A stretch of DNA of 64,000 nt from Tyto alba (Eukaryota > Chordata > Aves > Strigiformes > Tytonidae): the NCBI RefSeq assembly GCF_018691265.1, contig NW_024881324.1, positions 10,667,730 to 10,731,729 of the forward strand. The letters are read 5' to 3'. Below, in pieces: positions 13,403 to 28,148 of this stretch; position 1 is the first letter of the stretch, and each line of letters begins with the position of its first letter. The notes below the pieces were generated by a model, which was given only the letters and a program-made list of their open reading frames with translations, made no database searches and was not told where the DNA came from. A program made the position numbers and the translations under genes.

Positions 13403-16400
13403 ATGACTGTAACTGCAGGATGGAAGCAGCATGCTTTTGTTTCTAGAGGTAAAGCAGAACAGCTTTGAAAATAAAAATAGAGCGAGTGGCTAACATTAAG
13501 TCAAAGTAAACCAAGAAAAAGCCCAACAAGCTAGCATTCATGCCTTGACATGACATTTTTCCTTTTCAAAACTGGAGTTTAAATCTGACACATATCAACA
13601 TCATGACACTAGATTTTTGCTTGGTTGAAACACACATGCTAGGAAACTACTGAGCCCTACAAAAATGCTGGCAAAGCAGGGGTGGATGTGAAGGGAGAAA
13701 GAGATGCTGTACAGGGCTGGTTATTGACTTTATTCCTTCAATCGTTGAACCTCTTTTTCAGGGTACCTATGCCCAAAATTTAAAACCCAGCTGCCACATT
13801 ATGTTGGAGGCTCCTAACGTCTCTAGGTGTTCATGTTTCCAGTAGTAACAGCACCTATATTAATGCATATAACTGTACTGGCTGAGCTCTTAAACCCTGG
13901 GAGCATTCTTGAGCCATGCCTTCCTTGCCCTCTCTCCCCTGTGGGAAATGGTTTTCTAACTCCGGATTTGAGATTGCCACACAGACCAGAACTAGGTACT
14001 TGTGATGCCACCAACCCCACTGCCTTATCCCCATTAATTCAATGTGTACAGCCCTCACCTGCTATATGGGAGACCAAGCTTCAAACTGCTCTTCTGCATA
14101 ACTAGAAGTCATATCTCACATTTTTTCTGACTTCCCTAACCACTTAGGCTGGCGCATCCACCTAAATTGCAGAGCGTAGTCAGCCATCACTTAGCATCAA
14201 AGAAAGGGGGAAAATTGGAACCGAAGTCCACCATCTCAATATCTGGATTCTAGTCCCCACTAAGACATGCACTGAAGCATTTCTCAGGGAGACGAGCTGA
14301 AGTAGAAGAAATAAAGAAAAATAAATTCCAGAGTTAACTGCTAGTCTAAGGCTCATGGCAAACGGGGAATACAAGCCCACCAAGAGATTAGAGAGAGGGC
14401 AGGTGTGAAAACCAGTATTACAGGAGCACCTGGCACGACAAGTACCACTTTCTTGCCTTGTCTGGGGAAAGACTTGTGTAGGTACCCAGCTCCAGAAAGA
14501 GTCATCGGCTGTAAGTTGTAAGCAGGGGGAAGCAGCCATCTGCTTAGCTACCACCCTCCAGAAAGGGGGTTCCTGTACCCCCAAGCCCATCAGCACAGCA
14601 CAGGGAGCCTCGTGTAGGGATCTTGGACATCTCCCTTGGGACCGTGGAGCTCACCAAGGCACCTCAGCATCAAGCACCACAACACTACACCCCCACACCT
14701 CTTTGGTAAATTTAACTCTTCTTTGCAAGGTATGCTTGAGTATAGAGAACACAGAACTAGAAATCAAGATGAAATTGAAAAAAATCACTTTGCCTGTAGA
14801 AGTAGCATCTTTTAGCACACTCCTGGTAACTGAGGCAAGTCAAACGTCCTGCTTCAGGCTTGGTGCAGATATTGCTGGCAGCCTATCCCTTCCTTGCAGG
14901 CACCACTAAACCCCATGGTGAATTTCTCTGAACAGAAATAAAGAAAGAGAACCTTTAGACACGAGTACCCTCACTTCAAAATTCCAAAAGCATAGGACAG
15001 AGGAGAAACTATATATTTCAGGAAAAAAAATAATCATATTGTTCAAAGTCAAACCACCTAGACAGCCCAAATGCAGTAACTGCTGAAGATAAAACTTCTG
15101 GTAAGATTTAATTGTGTCTTTCCATACTTACCAAACTTTACATCCTTCCATTAATTTTCACATCAGAAATCACCAGCTGGTCTTCTTATTGAAAAGGCAC
15201 TGAGAAGATAACATTGTATTACAGGTAGCGTAACTTGAGCAGCTACCGAGACAAAACCTGTGAGCCTCCCTTTCCCTTGCTGCTACCTTCCCTTTATCTT
15301 TTCACCCTCAGTAACACCCTCACGAACTCAGATTCCCCACAGTGACTAAATCAGCACAGGAGAAGGTGTTCAGCACTTTTGGCTGTAATCACTGTTCAAA
15401 CAGCTGCTTTCAATCCCCCCTGGAGAAAACCAGCCTATTTAATGAATCAGCTCCCCCACCAATTTGCTCTGTCAGATAACAGGCAGGCCTGCAAGCTACC
15501 AGCCTCGGGTAGGATGCCAACCTGCAGTCAGTAATTTCCAAATAAACTCAAAAATAACCTTCAGCTGCAAAGCTATTGACCCTTTTGTCACAAAAAGTGC
15601 TGAATTTCATAATATCAACTGGAAAGTGTCCAGACATTTGCACATATGCATGCAAGATTTAGCAGTAGAATGGAGTATGTATTGCATAGTATGATAAAAT
15701 AATAGGAATAAAATTAGATCTGGTTGAAAAACAGTGGAAATCAAATAAATTGTTTGCAGACCAGACATGGCTCTTACTGAAATCTTCTATAAATACTATG
15801 TGTTTCTCAGGTATAAGCAATGCTATTCTTTGTTACCCTCAAAGCTGTTCTTGAAGTCCTTTAAATAATTTACTGACCAAAATAACAACATCTTTCTCTC
15901 CTGGAATGCTTACAGTCTATTGTGAAAGCCTTTAGAAGAAACAAAACAGGAAGAGAAAATAAATGTATGAAGACCATTCATTTTTTATTTTCTGTGCTAA
16001 AGCTGGAACAGTCTTCTTTTGTTTTTTTGCTCCACCATACTGTATTTTTCAGAGAATTTTGCATTACATTAAAAGGTATTATACAGCTTGCATTTCCAAA
16101 CAAAGATACAGATCTCTCTTTTCTTGGAACTCTAAGAGAATAACTATATCTTTAAATGGAGTCACAAGTAGTTGTTTTTATTAGCTATTTTCTGCAAAAT
16201 AGGAGCATTACCAAACATTGTTCGCATATTATACGGGCACCCCTCTGGACCTGGACTTCTAGCAAAAATTCCCTTGGTCCAGTACTGCTTAGCTTCAGTC
16301 ACTTCTATCACACCAAATTACAGGCTTTCATAGGACAGATCCAGTTACAAAATTCCGCTGGTTTCACAATGCTGCTCGTTGGGAAGATTCAGACAGTGAG

Positions 16401-19400
16401 ATTGCTGCACTAGCAAAAATGTCCCGCGTGGGTGCATCTGATGTTGGCAGAAGACCCCTTTAGCCAGCCCAGTTCACTACAGCCAGAGGTCTGTGCTTCT
16501 GCTGGGAGCCCTGGCAGCACAGCTGTGCTGATTAAGGCTTTGTCCTGTAGCTAGCCCCTAATCTTGGTCAGCCATCGGAGTGGAGAGAATGTCCCAGAAC
16601 ATGGGACACAGAAATTACCATGTCAAATAAGGAGTCCAGTTTCTGTCTCTTGAAATGATTAATCTGAAATGCTAAAAAAGAAGATCTAAGATAATGAGCT
16701 GTCTGCTCCTCTCATGAGCTCACTCCTGCTTGTTCCTACTCTCAGTGAGATTATCTACCAGTGAGTTCCATGTATTAATTATAGATTACATAAAGCTACA
16801 GTTTATTATCAACTTCCAGATGTCCTGTCTCCCAATTTCGTTTAATATCTCCCTTGTTATAGCGACACAATACATGGCAACCTCTGGCTCACCTTTCTGA
16901 CTTCAGCTTCACCTTTCTCTGCTGTCTGTGCATGATAATCTACACATATTTCCCCTACAGAAATAACACACAAATCATAAAAGATAAAGATGATGAAAAC
17001 CTAAAAGGTGGTCTGAAACAATCTGTGATGAAGAGTTGTCCCCTCCTTGTACACCTTTATTCCAGATTAATTTTAAATGCTCCAAATAATAAAAAACTAA
17101 ACAATTTATTTTATAAGCAGTTATGCCACAGTCCTGAGTTTGAACTTTGACTTCCTTTTGCTTTATTTCATCTCCCATTTCAGCCATTCTGGAGCCAACA
17201 CTACAGTTTTCCAAAACTTCTTAATATTTGTATATTTAAATAGATGCAGGCATCTAAAATTAGTTTCTTTAAACATGTTGATAAATTCAGTTTAATTCCA
17301 GTACTGCTCAGTCACTGACTATTTATGGAGCAAATATCTTCAAGGAAATAAGGAAAAGTTGCCATCTAAATAATAAAAATCACCATACAGTCAATATATG
17401 TACTTTCTATCATAGTTTTTTCAAATATCACATTTGCTTCCAGGACATGTATTAGAGAGCAGAGGTTGGCACCCATTTCTGGTTTTTGTTTGAAGCCTGA
17501 AATGAGATCACTTTTTATACAAAGTAAAATTTCTGTATAGCTGTGTAAGAATAAGCAGCAAATTATCTTGGATTTTTGAGATACTGAATGACATTCAAGA
17601 CTTTTACATGGAAAAAAAAAAAAAAAAAAAGCCTATACAAAAGTTTCCCAGATAGCATAAGTAAGATTAAATGCAGTTTACTCATCTGTAGGAAGTTTAT
17701 TTCAGAAAGCCATTTAAAATCGGCATAAACAAACAAAAAGCCTCACAAACATACCTCATCATGTGTGCCTATATTCAGTAATTGCCTTTTATTTGTCTTT
17801 TAATCACAGTCATTGTCTGTAACAGTACTTTATGCACATGAAGAACATTTTGAATATGACTTTCTCACCCCAGATCAGAAAAGCCTGGTATCACTGTCTC
17901 TGAATTTGAAGAACCCTTTAATTTTAGAATATCCATCCTTAGAATAACACAGGTTATGGAGACCCCATGCCTGTGGGCAAATTCCCCTTCTGAAGGGTTT
18001 GTGACTGCAGCCACAAGGACCTAGGACTTTCGGTGGGCTCCCTAGCCTGTTGGTAGTCATTCCTGTTCCCAAAGGATCAAACAAGTTACTTTGGCTGTAA
18101 ATTTCTTGTTTCTAGACTGCAGTATTAATTCCCTACAGTGGTAGTTGAGAGAATTTTTAAGATTGCCACTGAGAACACTAGCTGGCAGGAACATATCCAT
18201 CCACTTGCTTCTGTAAAAGAGAGCAGTTTTCATGTTCATATTGGATCCAGGTAGCCTGGTTTATATAGCTATATAAAGAGAAAATTAAATAACTTGAGGC
18301 AGTGTTTTCGGTGGGCAGTAGATAATGCCTAATGATAGATCATTGATATTTTGAGAAATCAAAGGTATTTTGGACTAATCAAATGTATTTTGATACCTGC
18401 ACTGTTTAGATAGCATGTATATAATTTTTGCATAGCTTATATTACTTTTATTAAAGCTATAAGGAAACCAGTAGACATTGGTCTCCCAGTGAAGACTAAC
18501 ACTAAGCAAAGATATAATAAGCATAGGATAAGAAGTTATCTTGTTTTTCCATACCTGCTGATTTTGAAATAGTGTTTTAAGTGCAATCAGCATGACAACA
18601 GTAATTCACATATTCACACCATGCTACTCATCCACTTCTTTCCATTTCTGTTGCAAAAATATTGAAATTCATTAGAGATCACTATGTAGCTTTATCCTCA
18701 TTGGTTTTATGCTCTCTCGCCATCTTTCCATTTGGGTGATTTTATTTGCTCAGATAACGTCTTTTTCGTAGATGTAAGTAAATAGATCTTCCTCAAGTCA
18801 GTCCGAAATCCTGCCAAACTGCTAGCATTGCCAATGCCCAGAGCAATGTCCTGTACAACAGAAGGAAAAACATGAAATACATGTTAATCTTTAGCCTTGT
18901 AACTCAAATATCATCATTGATAAAGAGTATTACAGTGATTTGGTAGAGAGGAGTGAGTTGTCTGAGCATGTGGTTTTGTTCAGGCTGGTTTTATTTGCTT
19001 TTCTTTAGAAACACAACAGATCATGTTGAGTAAGACAATTGCATCTAATCTGCCCACAGGAACTATTAAGGACATGTTCTAAAACCCAGAAATACAGTAT
19101 GGTCTCTTGTTGCAGTGTTGACATGAAGGTGACAAGACTAATCACACAAAATGACCTACCTTTTTTAAAGTAAGAACTATTTTTTTTCCAAGCAATTAGT
19201 ACTAGCATTAGGTATATAATGCATTGTCTTTAACAACCTTGTAAATCTATATCTTGTAAATCTCTATTTTTGTTCCTGTAAACTAAGATAAACTGCAAAA
19301 AACTAACAGGGAGCCAAATGCTGGGGCATTCTTAAGAAGTGTATTTGTTTCTTCTGCTGCACCTCCTAGAAAAATTTCTACTCTCAAATTACCAATGAAA

Positions 19401-19617
19401 GCAAACCAGGCACTGAATTTATCTAGTGCTAATTAAGATAGACCAGAGCAGGATTGGAAGCTGATAGAAGTCTCCATTGTGTCATTTAAGTACATTCATA
19501 AGGAGGTAGATTTAACTTTAGACTGGCTCATCTACTCAGCATGCTGTCTGCTCATCCTAGCCACGTGTAAGAGGTCAACTTTCACAAGTTGGATCAATGA
19601 AAACAGTAACCTATGCA

Positions 19618-20523
19618 AAAAGCAATCTTCGTATATTTTGCAGAAGACACCAAGTTGGGTGTGAGTGTTGATCTGCCTGAGGCTAGGAAGGCTCTACAGA
19701 GGGGTCTGGACAGGCTGGATCGATGGGCCGAGGCCGATTTTAAGAGGTTTAACAAGGCCCAGTGCCGGGTCCTGCACTTGGGTCACAACAACCCCACGCA
19801 GCACTGCAGGTTTGGGGCAGAGCGGCTGGAAATCTGCCTGGTGGGAAAGGACCTGGGGGTGGTGGTCAACAGCCGGCTGAATATGAGCTGGCCGTGTGCC
19901 CGGGTGGCCAAGATGGCCAGTGGCATCCTGGCTTGTATCAGCAATAGTGTGGCCAGCAGGACCAGGGCAGGGATCGTCCCCTGGACTCGGCACTGGTGAG
20001 GCCGCACCTCGAGTGCTGGGTTCAGGTTCGGGCCCCTCACTACAAGAAAGACATTGAGGTGCTGGAGCGTGTCCAGAGAAGGGCAACGGAGCTGGTGAAG
20101 GGTCTGGAGCACAGTTCTTATGGGGAGCAGCTGAAGGAATTGGGCACGTTTAGCCTGGAGAAAATGAGGCTGAGGGGAGTCCTTATTGCTCTCCACAACT
20201 GCCCGAAAGGAGGTTGTAGCGAGGTGGGGGTCGGTCTCTTCCCCCAAGTAACAGGAGATAGGACAAGAGGAAACGTCCTCAAGTTGCATCAAGGGAGGTT
20301 TATATTGGATGTTAGGAGAAATTTCTTCACCAAAAGGGTTGTCAAGTATTGCCACAGGCTGCCGAAGGAAGTGACTGAGTCACCATCCCTGGTATTTGAA
20401 AGATGTGTAGACCTGGTGCTTAGGGGCATAGTTTAGTGGGAGGCTTGGCAGTGTTATGTTTATGACTGGACTTGATGATCTTAAACATCTTTTCCAGCCT
20501 AAATGATTGTAAAATTCTATAAT
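19618..20523 (+). mobile_element. CR1 LINE fragment, sense to ELOVL2, 5'-truncated
   Basis: The conceptual + strand translation shows the end of the CR1 reverse-transcriptase palm (YFAEDTKLG, normally FADDTKLG) at the left edge. It is followed by the typical CR1 region with repeated tryptophans, '[13 protein letters not shown]' and '[10 protein letters not shown]'. After that come '[26 protein letters not shown]' (split between frames) and the C-terminal block ending near 20430. The fragment ends with a short non-coding tail that finishes near the CR1-like TTCTAT motif at about 20515-20523. Frameshifts divide the reading frame at least once, and the second Asp-preceding residue of the catalytic motif is altered, so the copy is dead. 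CR1 is the main LINE of birds and other reptiles. It lies in the presumed intron 1. Confidence 0.93.
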
Positions 20524-22601
20524 TTTTTTTAAGTCTTTGTTCTGCTCTTTCTCCTTAATAATTATTCTACAATTCTAATTCCTCCACTGAACTGTTAGAA
20601 GAATTCAGTCCCTAATTTCCATTTCAATGCAGAAGAGAGTAGATTTGTCTCAGTATTTTAATATAAAAGGAATACACATGGTTTATTATTTTGTTCTTGA
20701 CATGTAAGATTTGTTTATATAATGTAAGCATGAAAACAAGTAGTTTTGCATGCTCATTCCCACAGGTCACTTGAACCCACTGAAGTATTTTTTCCAAATC
20801 AGTCTATTAAGTCTAACCTCAACACCATCAAGCACAGGAGTAGCTCTGTTTCAAATTAATGCAGCAGGTAGGCACATCACAGACAAACAGCAGTGTGGCA
20901 TTCCCCAAATGGCAGTATCTTTGTCATGAAATAACAGCAGAAAAACTGCATAGCTCAAGAATGTAAAAACAGAAGCAGATCTTTTACACAGGTCCGGCAC
21001 CTGGAAACAGAGTCACCTCCTACAACAGAAGCCATCCTTAGGCTGCTAAGGAAATTGTCTGAAATTGAGAAAATGCCTCTCTCCGGAGACAGTGGTCAGG
21101 ACTCTTTCTTAAAAGCTAGTTTAGTTTCCTCAGTGCTGAGAAGTATGAGAAATCTTTTTGGATCGTGAATCACCAGTTTCATTCTCTCATTTTTCAGAGC
21201 AAGTCCTCTTTTTTTTTTTTTTTCAAAAATATATATACTTTTAGTTTTGGAGGTTTTGTTGGGTTTTTCATTAAGATAAGATGAACAGAACAGCATCTTG
21301 TGGAGACATTTACAGCCTAGAATGCTGCAAAACCTTTTGCTGCCACATATTCACACAAAATCTGTCCACTTTGAACATCCTGAGGACAAAAATGTAAGAG
21401 AAGAAGAAACACAAGGGGCTTGGGAGTGCCAGGAGCTTCTCCCTGCCCAGACCACGACCCAGCCCCAGCAGGGGAATGCAGAGTCTGGTGCTGGAACCCC
21501 CAGGGTGTAAATGTGGTTCTTCACCAGGCAGATCTGCTAACAGTGACCTCAGCCCAGGCTGATGTGGTAATATCTGGCATTCAAAGGTGCACAGAGACCC
21601 TTGGCAGCTCTTGCCCTGCCGAGATGCTCAGCCTCACTCTGTGTCTTTCTCCTCAGCTTGGCTGCATTTGCTCAGTGCTGAAATTCATTCATCAAGCACA
21701 GCAGGGCATTGTTGGAAGGAGCAGAGGAAGAACCTGGCTGACCCCAGGCTTGTGGCAAAGAGTTGTCCAAGAACCGGCATGCAGGAAGCTGCTGCCCAGA
21801 ATTGGAGTCTGGGAAGAAGTATTTTGGAGAGGCCACCACGTCCATCTGAGGGAAGGACTTTGTTGATCATGGCTCAGTTCCCAACTCGGTCACAAACAGA
21901 CACAAACTTTCTAAACCTGCCAGATTAGCAGCTTCGTTGACTGAGACCTCAAAACACATGTCTCTGTAACGTAACCCTCCTCTTCCTCCCTCCCCACATG
22001 GCCTGAACTTCATTATTAGAGGTCTGGGTTCTCTTGCAGACTTTTTTTAGGAACTCAGTGCCTGGTTTAGAGAAATCTCAGTTGGCTCACCCCAAAGGTT
22101 TCCTTCTTTAAGAGTAAAGCATCGAGATATTCAGTTGACACGCTGTCACTAGGCTGGTTGCAACCAGGCAGCTTTTTGAAGCTTACTAAAGGAATTGCCA
22201 GCTCCTCTCTACAAAAAAAACAAAAAAACCCACATCAGTTGAGGATTCGTAACAAAAACAAACAAAAAAAGCATTTTTATTAGAGTGAAAAGGACATTCA
22301 TCACAGGTGTGTTTGCTGTGATATCTGTTCTTTTTCATTTGTAAAACCTTAATTTCCCTTCCTAAAGAGTTCTGGTTTGGGCAGTTTCCAGTAACAAGGT
22401 CTCTATTGTTATCTAGACCACAATCTGCCCCAGATTAATTTTTAAAGAGGTTTGGGTTTTTTCAGTAGACATGATGTTGTGCACTTGAGAAATACTTGAG
22501 CATGACATGCTCTTTGATAGTTTATTGGGTTTTTAAAATTGTATTCTCTATGCAAGACATGAGATAATGTCTTTGTCACATATCCTTTTTATATTTTTTA
22601 G

Positions 22602-22665
22602 GAGCACCTGAGAGCTTTTGACCATGAAGTAAATGCGTTTGTGGACTATATGTTTGGACCTCGAG
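22602..22665 (+). CDS. ELOVL2: ELOVL2 exon 2 (residues 2 to part of 23)
   Basis: The 64-base exon follows a T-rich acceptor ending TTTTAG and ends at donor GTAAGA. It encodes EHLRAFDHEVNAFVDYMFGPR plus the first base of the next codon. Human ELOVL2 begins [23 protein letters not shown], so this exon starts at residue 2. This is the cytosolic or lumenal N-terminal tail before the first membrane segment. An exon supplying just the ATG must lie elsewhere. Confidence 0.95.
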
Positions 22666-25600
22666 GTAAGATGCTTCACCTATAGTCCTTTTAGGAAATA
22701 ATACTTATCCAGATTACCACTCAAAAATATTCTAATAAATAGAAGCAGTTAAAATCTTCTATGTGAACAATTTCTTATTGAAAAATGTGGACTAGGCAGA
22801 ATCAGAGTATTTACAGGAACACTGACCATAACTGTAGGAAATCTATCAATGTGCTGCATTTATAGAAAGCCAATAGATTTCTGTTCTGACATAATATTAT
22901 CTGTAATACAAATTAAGACCAATCATACATCATAGTGAAGGTAAAAGGAGAAATGAAACTGAATTTTTTTTTTTTTGAAACTTTAAAAAAATTCACTAGA
23001 TTTAAAAGCTGTTTGTTTCTGAGAATATAAAAGGATTTGTTTTACATCCTAATGTAGATAAAAAAAATGGAAAGCCTGTATTTTTCTGAAAGTCAAAGAT
23101 CTGTTTTGGGACTGATTCTCGTCCATAATACAGTTATTGTTTGGTCCAGCTACCTATCAAATAACCTAATTCAGGAGGATGCTCAGAGCAAAAACAAGAA
23201 AGGGTTTTTAGCACTCTGCAGGATCACATCCAAAATTTCAGTAAACCAATGAGATGGGGTCAGAGAACAGATGCATCTTCCTACTTCCTAGTCTTGCTTC
23301 TCAAAGCACTTTGGACAAGAATAACTTGAATAACTGTAGCTTGGAGGAGCCTCATGCTTTGTCAGGACTGAAACAATTAATAGTCTAAAAAAAAACCCAC
23401 CCCAAAACGTGAAATAGGACTGCAAAAAGAGAAAGGTTATGTCAAGGAGAGGACAGAGCACCAAAATCAAGGCTGAGAGCCAAGCAAGTAGAGGAAAAGA
23501 GTAACAGGAACTTAAACAACACACCTTTCAGAGAAGGTCCTTATAAGGCCACCTTGCTGCTGATAGTGCTGGGCTTAAACATTCAATTTCAGGAATAGCC
23601 TTGCAAACTTTCCCCTGTGGTTAAATCCAGAACTGCTGCCCATGTGGAGGGATGTATACTTACATATTCTCATTTTGTTCCAAAAATGTCCTCCAGATCC
23701 CAGAAACAGTTCTTGCTTAATTAGGAGGGTAACGGAAGGAAAGCTGTGGCATTCATAAAACCAATAAATTCTCATTTTTCTTAGCTAGCTGGCTGGCTAC
23801 AAAATCTTTTCCATCATCTCTGCAGTAGATGTGAGGCTTGAAATAAAGATTTCTGGTGAAGAAACACTGAACAGCTTGGGAAATATAGATGTGATTAAAA
23901 CAGAATGAGATTTGTAATGGCTTCTACAATAGTGCATTTCAATATTAACAAAAAAATGTGATCACAAGCATTAAAGTACTATTTTTTTTTTTTTTTTCCA
24001 AGTGGACATGATGTTCTCCTCCATTCCTTTTTCCTCATTGGTCCAGAACAAATTGTTTAAAGGAATGAACTGTAGTTAATCAAATGCAGAATACCACACA
24101 GATCCCTTTGGGCTTTTAGAAAGCCCTTTAGTTAAACAAGTATTATTTGTATTCCTTGCCAAGTACATCACCATCCTTTTCCAGACATTAACGCTGAAGA
24201 TAACATTTTCTTGTCCGTGCCTCTTCACTATGATCTTGAATTTAACACAGTATCATACATTTCGCGAATAACATAGTTCCCTCCAATGTGTTTATACACA
24301 TAAATAATTTGCAATAAACTGCAAACAGTTTTAAATTGGATAGAATGACCCCACAAATGAAAGTCCAATACATTCTTGAGAGCTTACCCAAATGTCCAAA
24401 ACCAACAAACCATTCCGCTTCTTTCCACCAATTTTCATCCACAGTGCACATTTTATTCAGCATCAAGATGGCTTAAAAGGACAGATAACAGTGCTTTATT
24501 CTATTTATTCTATTTATTGATTTTTAAATCAATCCTATATTTATGGTTTATGTTTTAGGTAGTAACTCCTGAAACACCGGTATCACTCTACTGGTTTTAG
24601 TCATCATTGCCAGATGTGGCCGAGGGCACAAGAAGAGGCAGAAAGCCACACGCTAGTTCCTGGAGGCAATCTCTGCTCATGTTGGTTGTACCAGGTTAAC
24701 ACAAGCTGCAGTACTGCACTACTAGAATTAAGGGGCATACTATCAGAGATCTGAATCTGATTTATATGTAGGCATATTTTGTGCCTTTGTTCACTGGTAC
24801 CAGCTGGACTTTGTACACAAATTTACCTCAGTGTTTGCTTTTGAACTAGCAGACCAAGTCCTCTGAAGCAGGGAATAGAAGCCATATACATTCCATTAGT
24901 TGCATCTCTTAATAAGAAGTGGTCTTACGATTTAGTGTTGGTGCATATTTTTCTGGACAGGAGATTATCTAGGCTCAAGGCAAAATGAGAAACAGTGAAA
25001 TAGCTATATTATTTTGTAAGAGAGCATTTTCCCAGGATCACCTTCACCTGTAGAGTGTTGTTTGGTATTACACAAAATTAAGGAACACTGAACTGCAGGA
25101 AAAAAAAATGTATTTAATTGATTGCTTGTTTTATCTGTGAAAGAAACAGAGGTGGTCTAGAATAGATATATTTTAATAAAGTTATGATAAAGTAATAAGC
25201 ACTCCTCAATTGAATATGAAGAGTAGCAAGGCACTGGTGTAAATACATCTACCCCTTGCACCTAAAAAGGTCTGAATCTACTCAGACACCAGCTAGCCAA
25301 AGCTGTATGGAAACCTGAATCAAAATGTTTCTAAACCTCACTGATAAAAGCCTGATACCTTTAAAGAGCCTGGGAGGCCTGTCACTCATTTCAAAGGAGC
25401 CAAGATTTCGCCCCCAGGGTCTGGCATATCATGGCCGGTGACTGTGAATGAGCTTATTCATGGAGCGATCAGAGCTTGTGGGCGCCTGCTCCTTCCCCTG
25501 CTGTAGCCCAGCGTTTTCACACTGTGGCTTTATTCTGTGCCTGGGTCTCAAATGCAGATGCTGTGTGGGTTCAACATTGTAAAAATAATCCCTTCTCCTA

Positions 25601-28148
25601 GTGACAGCGTACCTTCATATTACTTGAACATGGAGATCAAACCATCAATCAACAAAAATGCTTTTGATCTCTCCTTCTTCCAATAACTTTTTTTGACATA
25701 CACCCTCTTTCCTCTCTCTTCCTGCGACATAAAACCCTCCCTTTTCTTGTCATTCAGGGATAAGTGTAAGTGGAAACAAAATAGTCACATTCCTTGGCTG
25801 CCGCTTATAAATTGCTTTCTGCCAATTAACTGTCTTACCCTTCAAGGTACCAAGGTTGAGGTGGAAAATAATCAGTAAGGGTACACATTGTAATAATTTC
25901 TCTTGAAAGGGAAATAGCATAGATCTTAAAAGTACTCAACATGCTGACCTGAACAAGCACACAAGTTCTGCTTTTGTATGGATCAGCCCATGCGCTTGTG
26001 GCCACTCACAGCAGAGTGAAAACTTCCCAAGGGCGTACTGGGGCAGTGCTTAGTGCTGTTTAGTTTAATTTGTATTCTCATCTCTTCCAATTACTTCTCC
26101 TCTTTGAGCAAACATGCTGTTTCATTATCTACTGATGCCAGTTGGCCTTTGTGCAAATAACCTTTATGCACCAAGTGTTGCAATCCTCGGAGGGGAGATC
26201 CTTCTTTAGATATGAGCCTTGCTGACATGACTGCTTTCTACATCTTCATTTAGGATACCAATTAAATACATTAAATCCTTATGCTCCTAAAACATACACT
26301 AGACCAACACTTACACATACAACCTTTACCTGCCTTATGACTCGTGTCCTCTTTAGAGCCCTCAGAGGAGGAGAACCTGTTTGGAGACCACATGGGATCA
26401 GAATCCCTTCAAAAACATCCATTCCAGAGCTTCACACACGGCTTGTGAACTTTAAGAGGGCTGTTGGAAGCGTTTTACTCTCACACTGAGATGATCTTAA
26501 ATAGACTTTGAGATCTGAAGACAGAAAACAGGCATTTTATCTTGGTAATGCACAGCAAAGCAAGGCTACTCTAAAAGAAGGATGGTGCTTTGTTAGAGAT
26601 GGTTCTGCTGTCATGACCGCTTCAGTCCTACACTTCTCCTCTCCTAGAGGTTTTTGAGACTCAAGAAGGGAGAATCAGAACCAGGAAAGCACTGGACTTC
26701 CACAGTAACTTAGGTGTGGTTGAAAGTCTTTTCTGCAAAAGAGCTAACGTCCCACGCAGAGCCCAGATTTGACAGATCAATGTTACAGCCACTGCAATGG
26801 AAGAAAGGTGGGAAGTAGAAGGAGACTGCAATGAGAAAGCAAGCTGATGTTTGTAGCCCTGTTCATAAGTAGATTTTTCTAACTCACTTAAAACCTCACC
26901 TTACGTATACCCGTATGCAAATATTTCTGAGGAAAGAACAGTTGGAAAGAATACAGTACAGCAAAATCACAATTGGCGACAGTTTGTTAATGCTTTGGCA
27001 CATTTGGTTTGTGCATCATCCATTACTCAGACCTTTCCAAATTCAACGCAGGTGGAAAAATAGTAAAATGTTTTTTCATGCACTGTGAAAATCTTCATTT
27101 TTTTTTTTAATTATTTTACAATTTTTAACAAAATTTTGTTTTTTGTAAAAAATAAACTAAGCAATTTAAACCAGTTTCTAACATCAGAAAGAACAACTGT
27201 GACCTGCCCAATAGATTCTTATTGACTTATTTCTTCACTTACTCCATAAACTGTGACAGATTTAGAACAACCTTTCTGAAAAACTAACCATGATTCCCAT
27301 TGTTCTTTTCTTAGATAAATGTCTGAAGACTGTTACTGTGGAAAATTAAGTTTTGCTCCATCTTGAAAAAAACCCCACCACACTCCTTTCCCTTGTGACA
27401 TCCTATTGCTCATAGGACAGTGAAGTGGTGCTTCCAGACTGGCATATAGGATTAGGCTTTGGTCATATACATTGAACTATCTGATTACTGCCAATGGGAT
27501 TTCTTGTGTGAATAAGGCAAGCAGGATTTGACCTTGATATTTAATTTCAGTACCATAGAAATGGGACAAACTATGAGAAAGCAAGCCCTTGCCTTGCCAA
27601 ATACCTTTGATAACCATCAAAATAAACATTTGACATTTATTTTTCATATTTAATGTTTTTCGAAAAATCCTCCCCTTGTATAAATGTTTTCTAACAAATG
27701 TTATATTCCTTCATACTCATATAGCAAATACATAATTAAAATAATATATGAACTGGCAACTTTGCATGCATACTTTGTATTTAATACTCTCTGCAAACTG
27801 TGCGTTGAGCTGATTAAGATACAATTTAATTAAATATTAAGTTAAAACATTAAATTAAATATTAAAAAACATATAGGAATGTTTTCTTCTTTTCATTTTC
27901 TCTTTCCTGTTAAAATGAGATTTAAGTGACCTTAAATTACTAGGGAATTTCATTTAGTTTTCAGCACACATTCTCTGAATTAGTGTGCAGTTTTGGGGAG
28001 GTAAAAGCAATGGATCACTCTTGCAAGCAAAGCACGGCAGATTCTCTCTCACACTTCCAGCAGAATTTTTCCATGATGTGATCTGCCCTATTTTAGCAAT
28101 ATTTTGCCATTGCTTCCTTAATTGCCTGCTGCTTGTGTTTCTTTCCAG
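22666..28148 (+). other. ELOVL2: ELOVL2 intron 2
   Basis: This intron of about 5.5 kb is bounded by GTAAGA and TTTCCAG. It is AT-rich with short T/A runs (for example at 23983-23998). I see no coding exon, recognisable transposon or RNA gene in it. Confidence 0.85.

Larger units (their letters stand above)
1..22601 (+). other. ELOVL2: Non-coding DNA, probably ELOVL2 intron 1 (left part)
   Basis: No exon of any recognised protein was found on either strand in this stretch. The open frames here are short and show no family resemblance, except inside the CR1 fragment at 19.6-20.5 kb. Exon 2 of ELOVL2 starts at 22602 with the codon for residue 2, so the start-codon exon should lie upstream. No GC-rich exon ending in ATG followed by a splice donor is seen here, so that exon is probably left of the window. 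The stretch is AT-rich with several long T or A runs and one CpG-dense patch (about 11.05-11.42 kb). The assignment to intron 1 is an inference. Confidence 0.65.

Noticed and set aside
19783..20355. 190-codon minus-strand open frame
   Set aside because: It is the antisense shadow of a CR1 LINE fragment whose real coding sense is the + strand.
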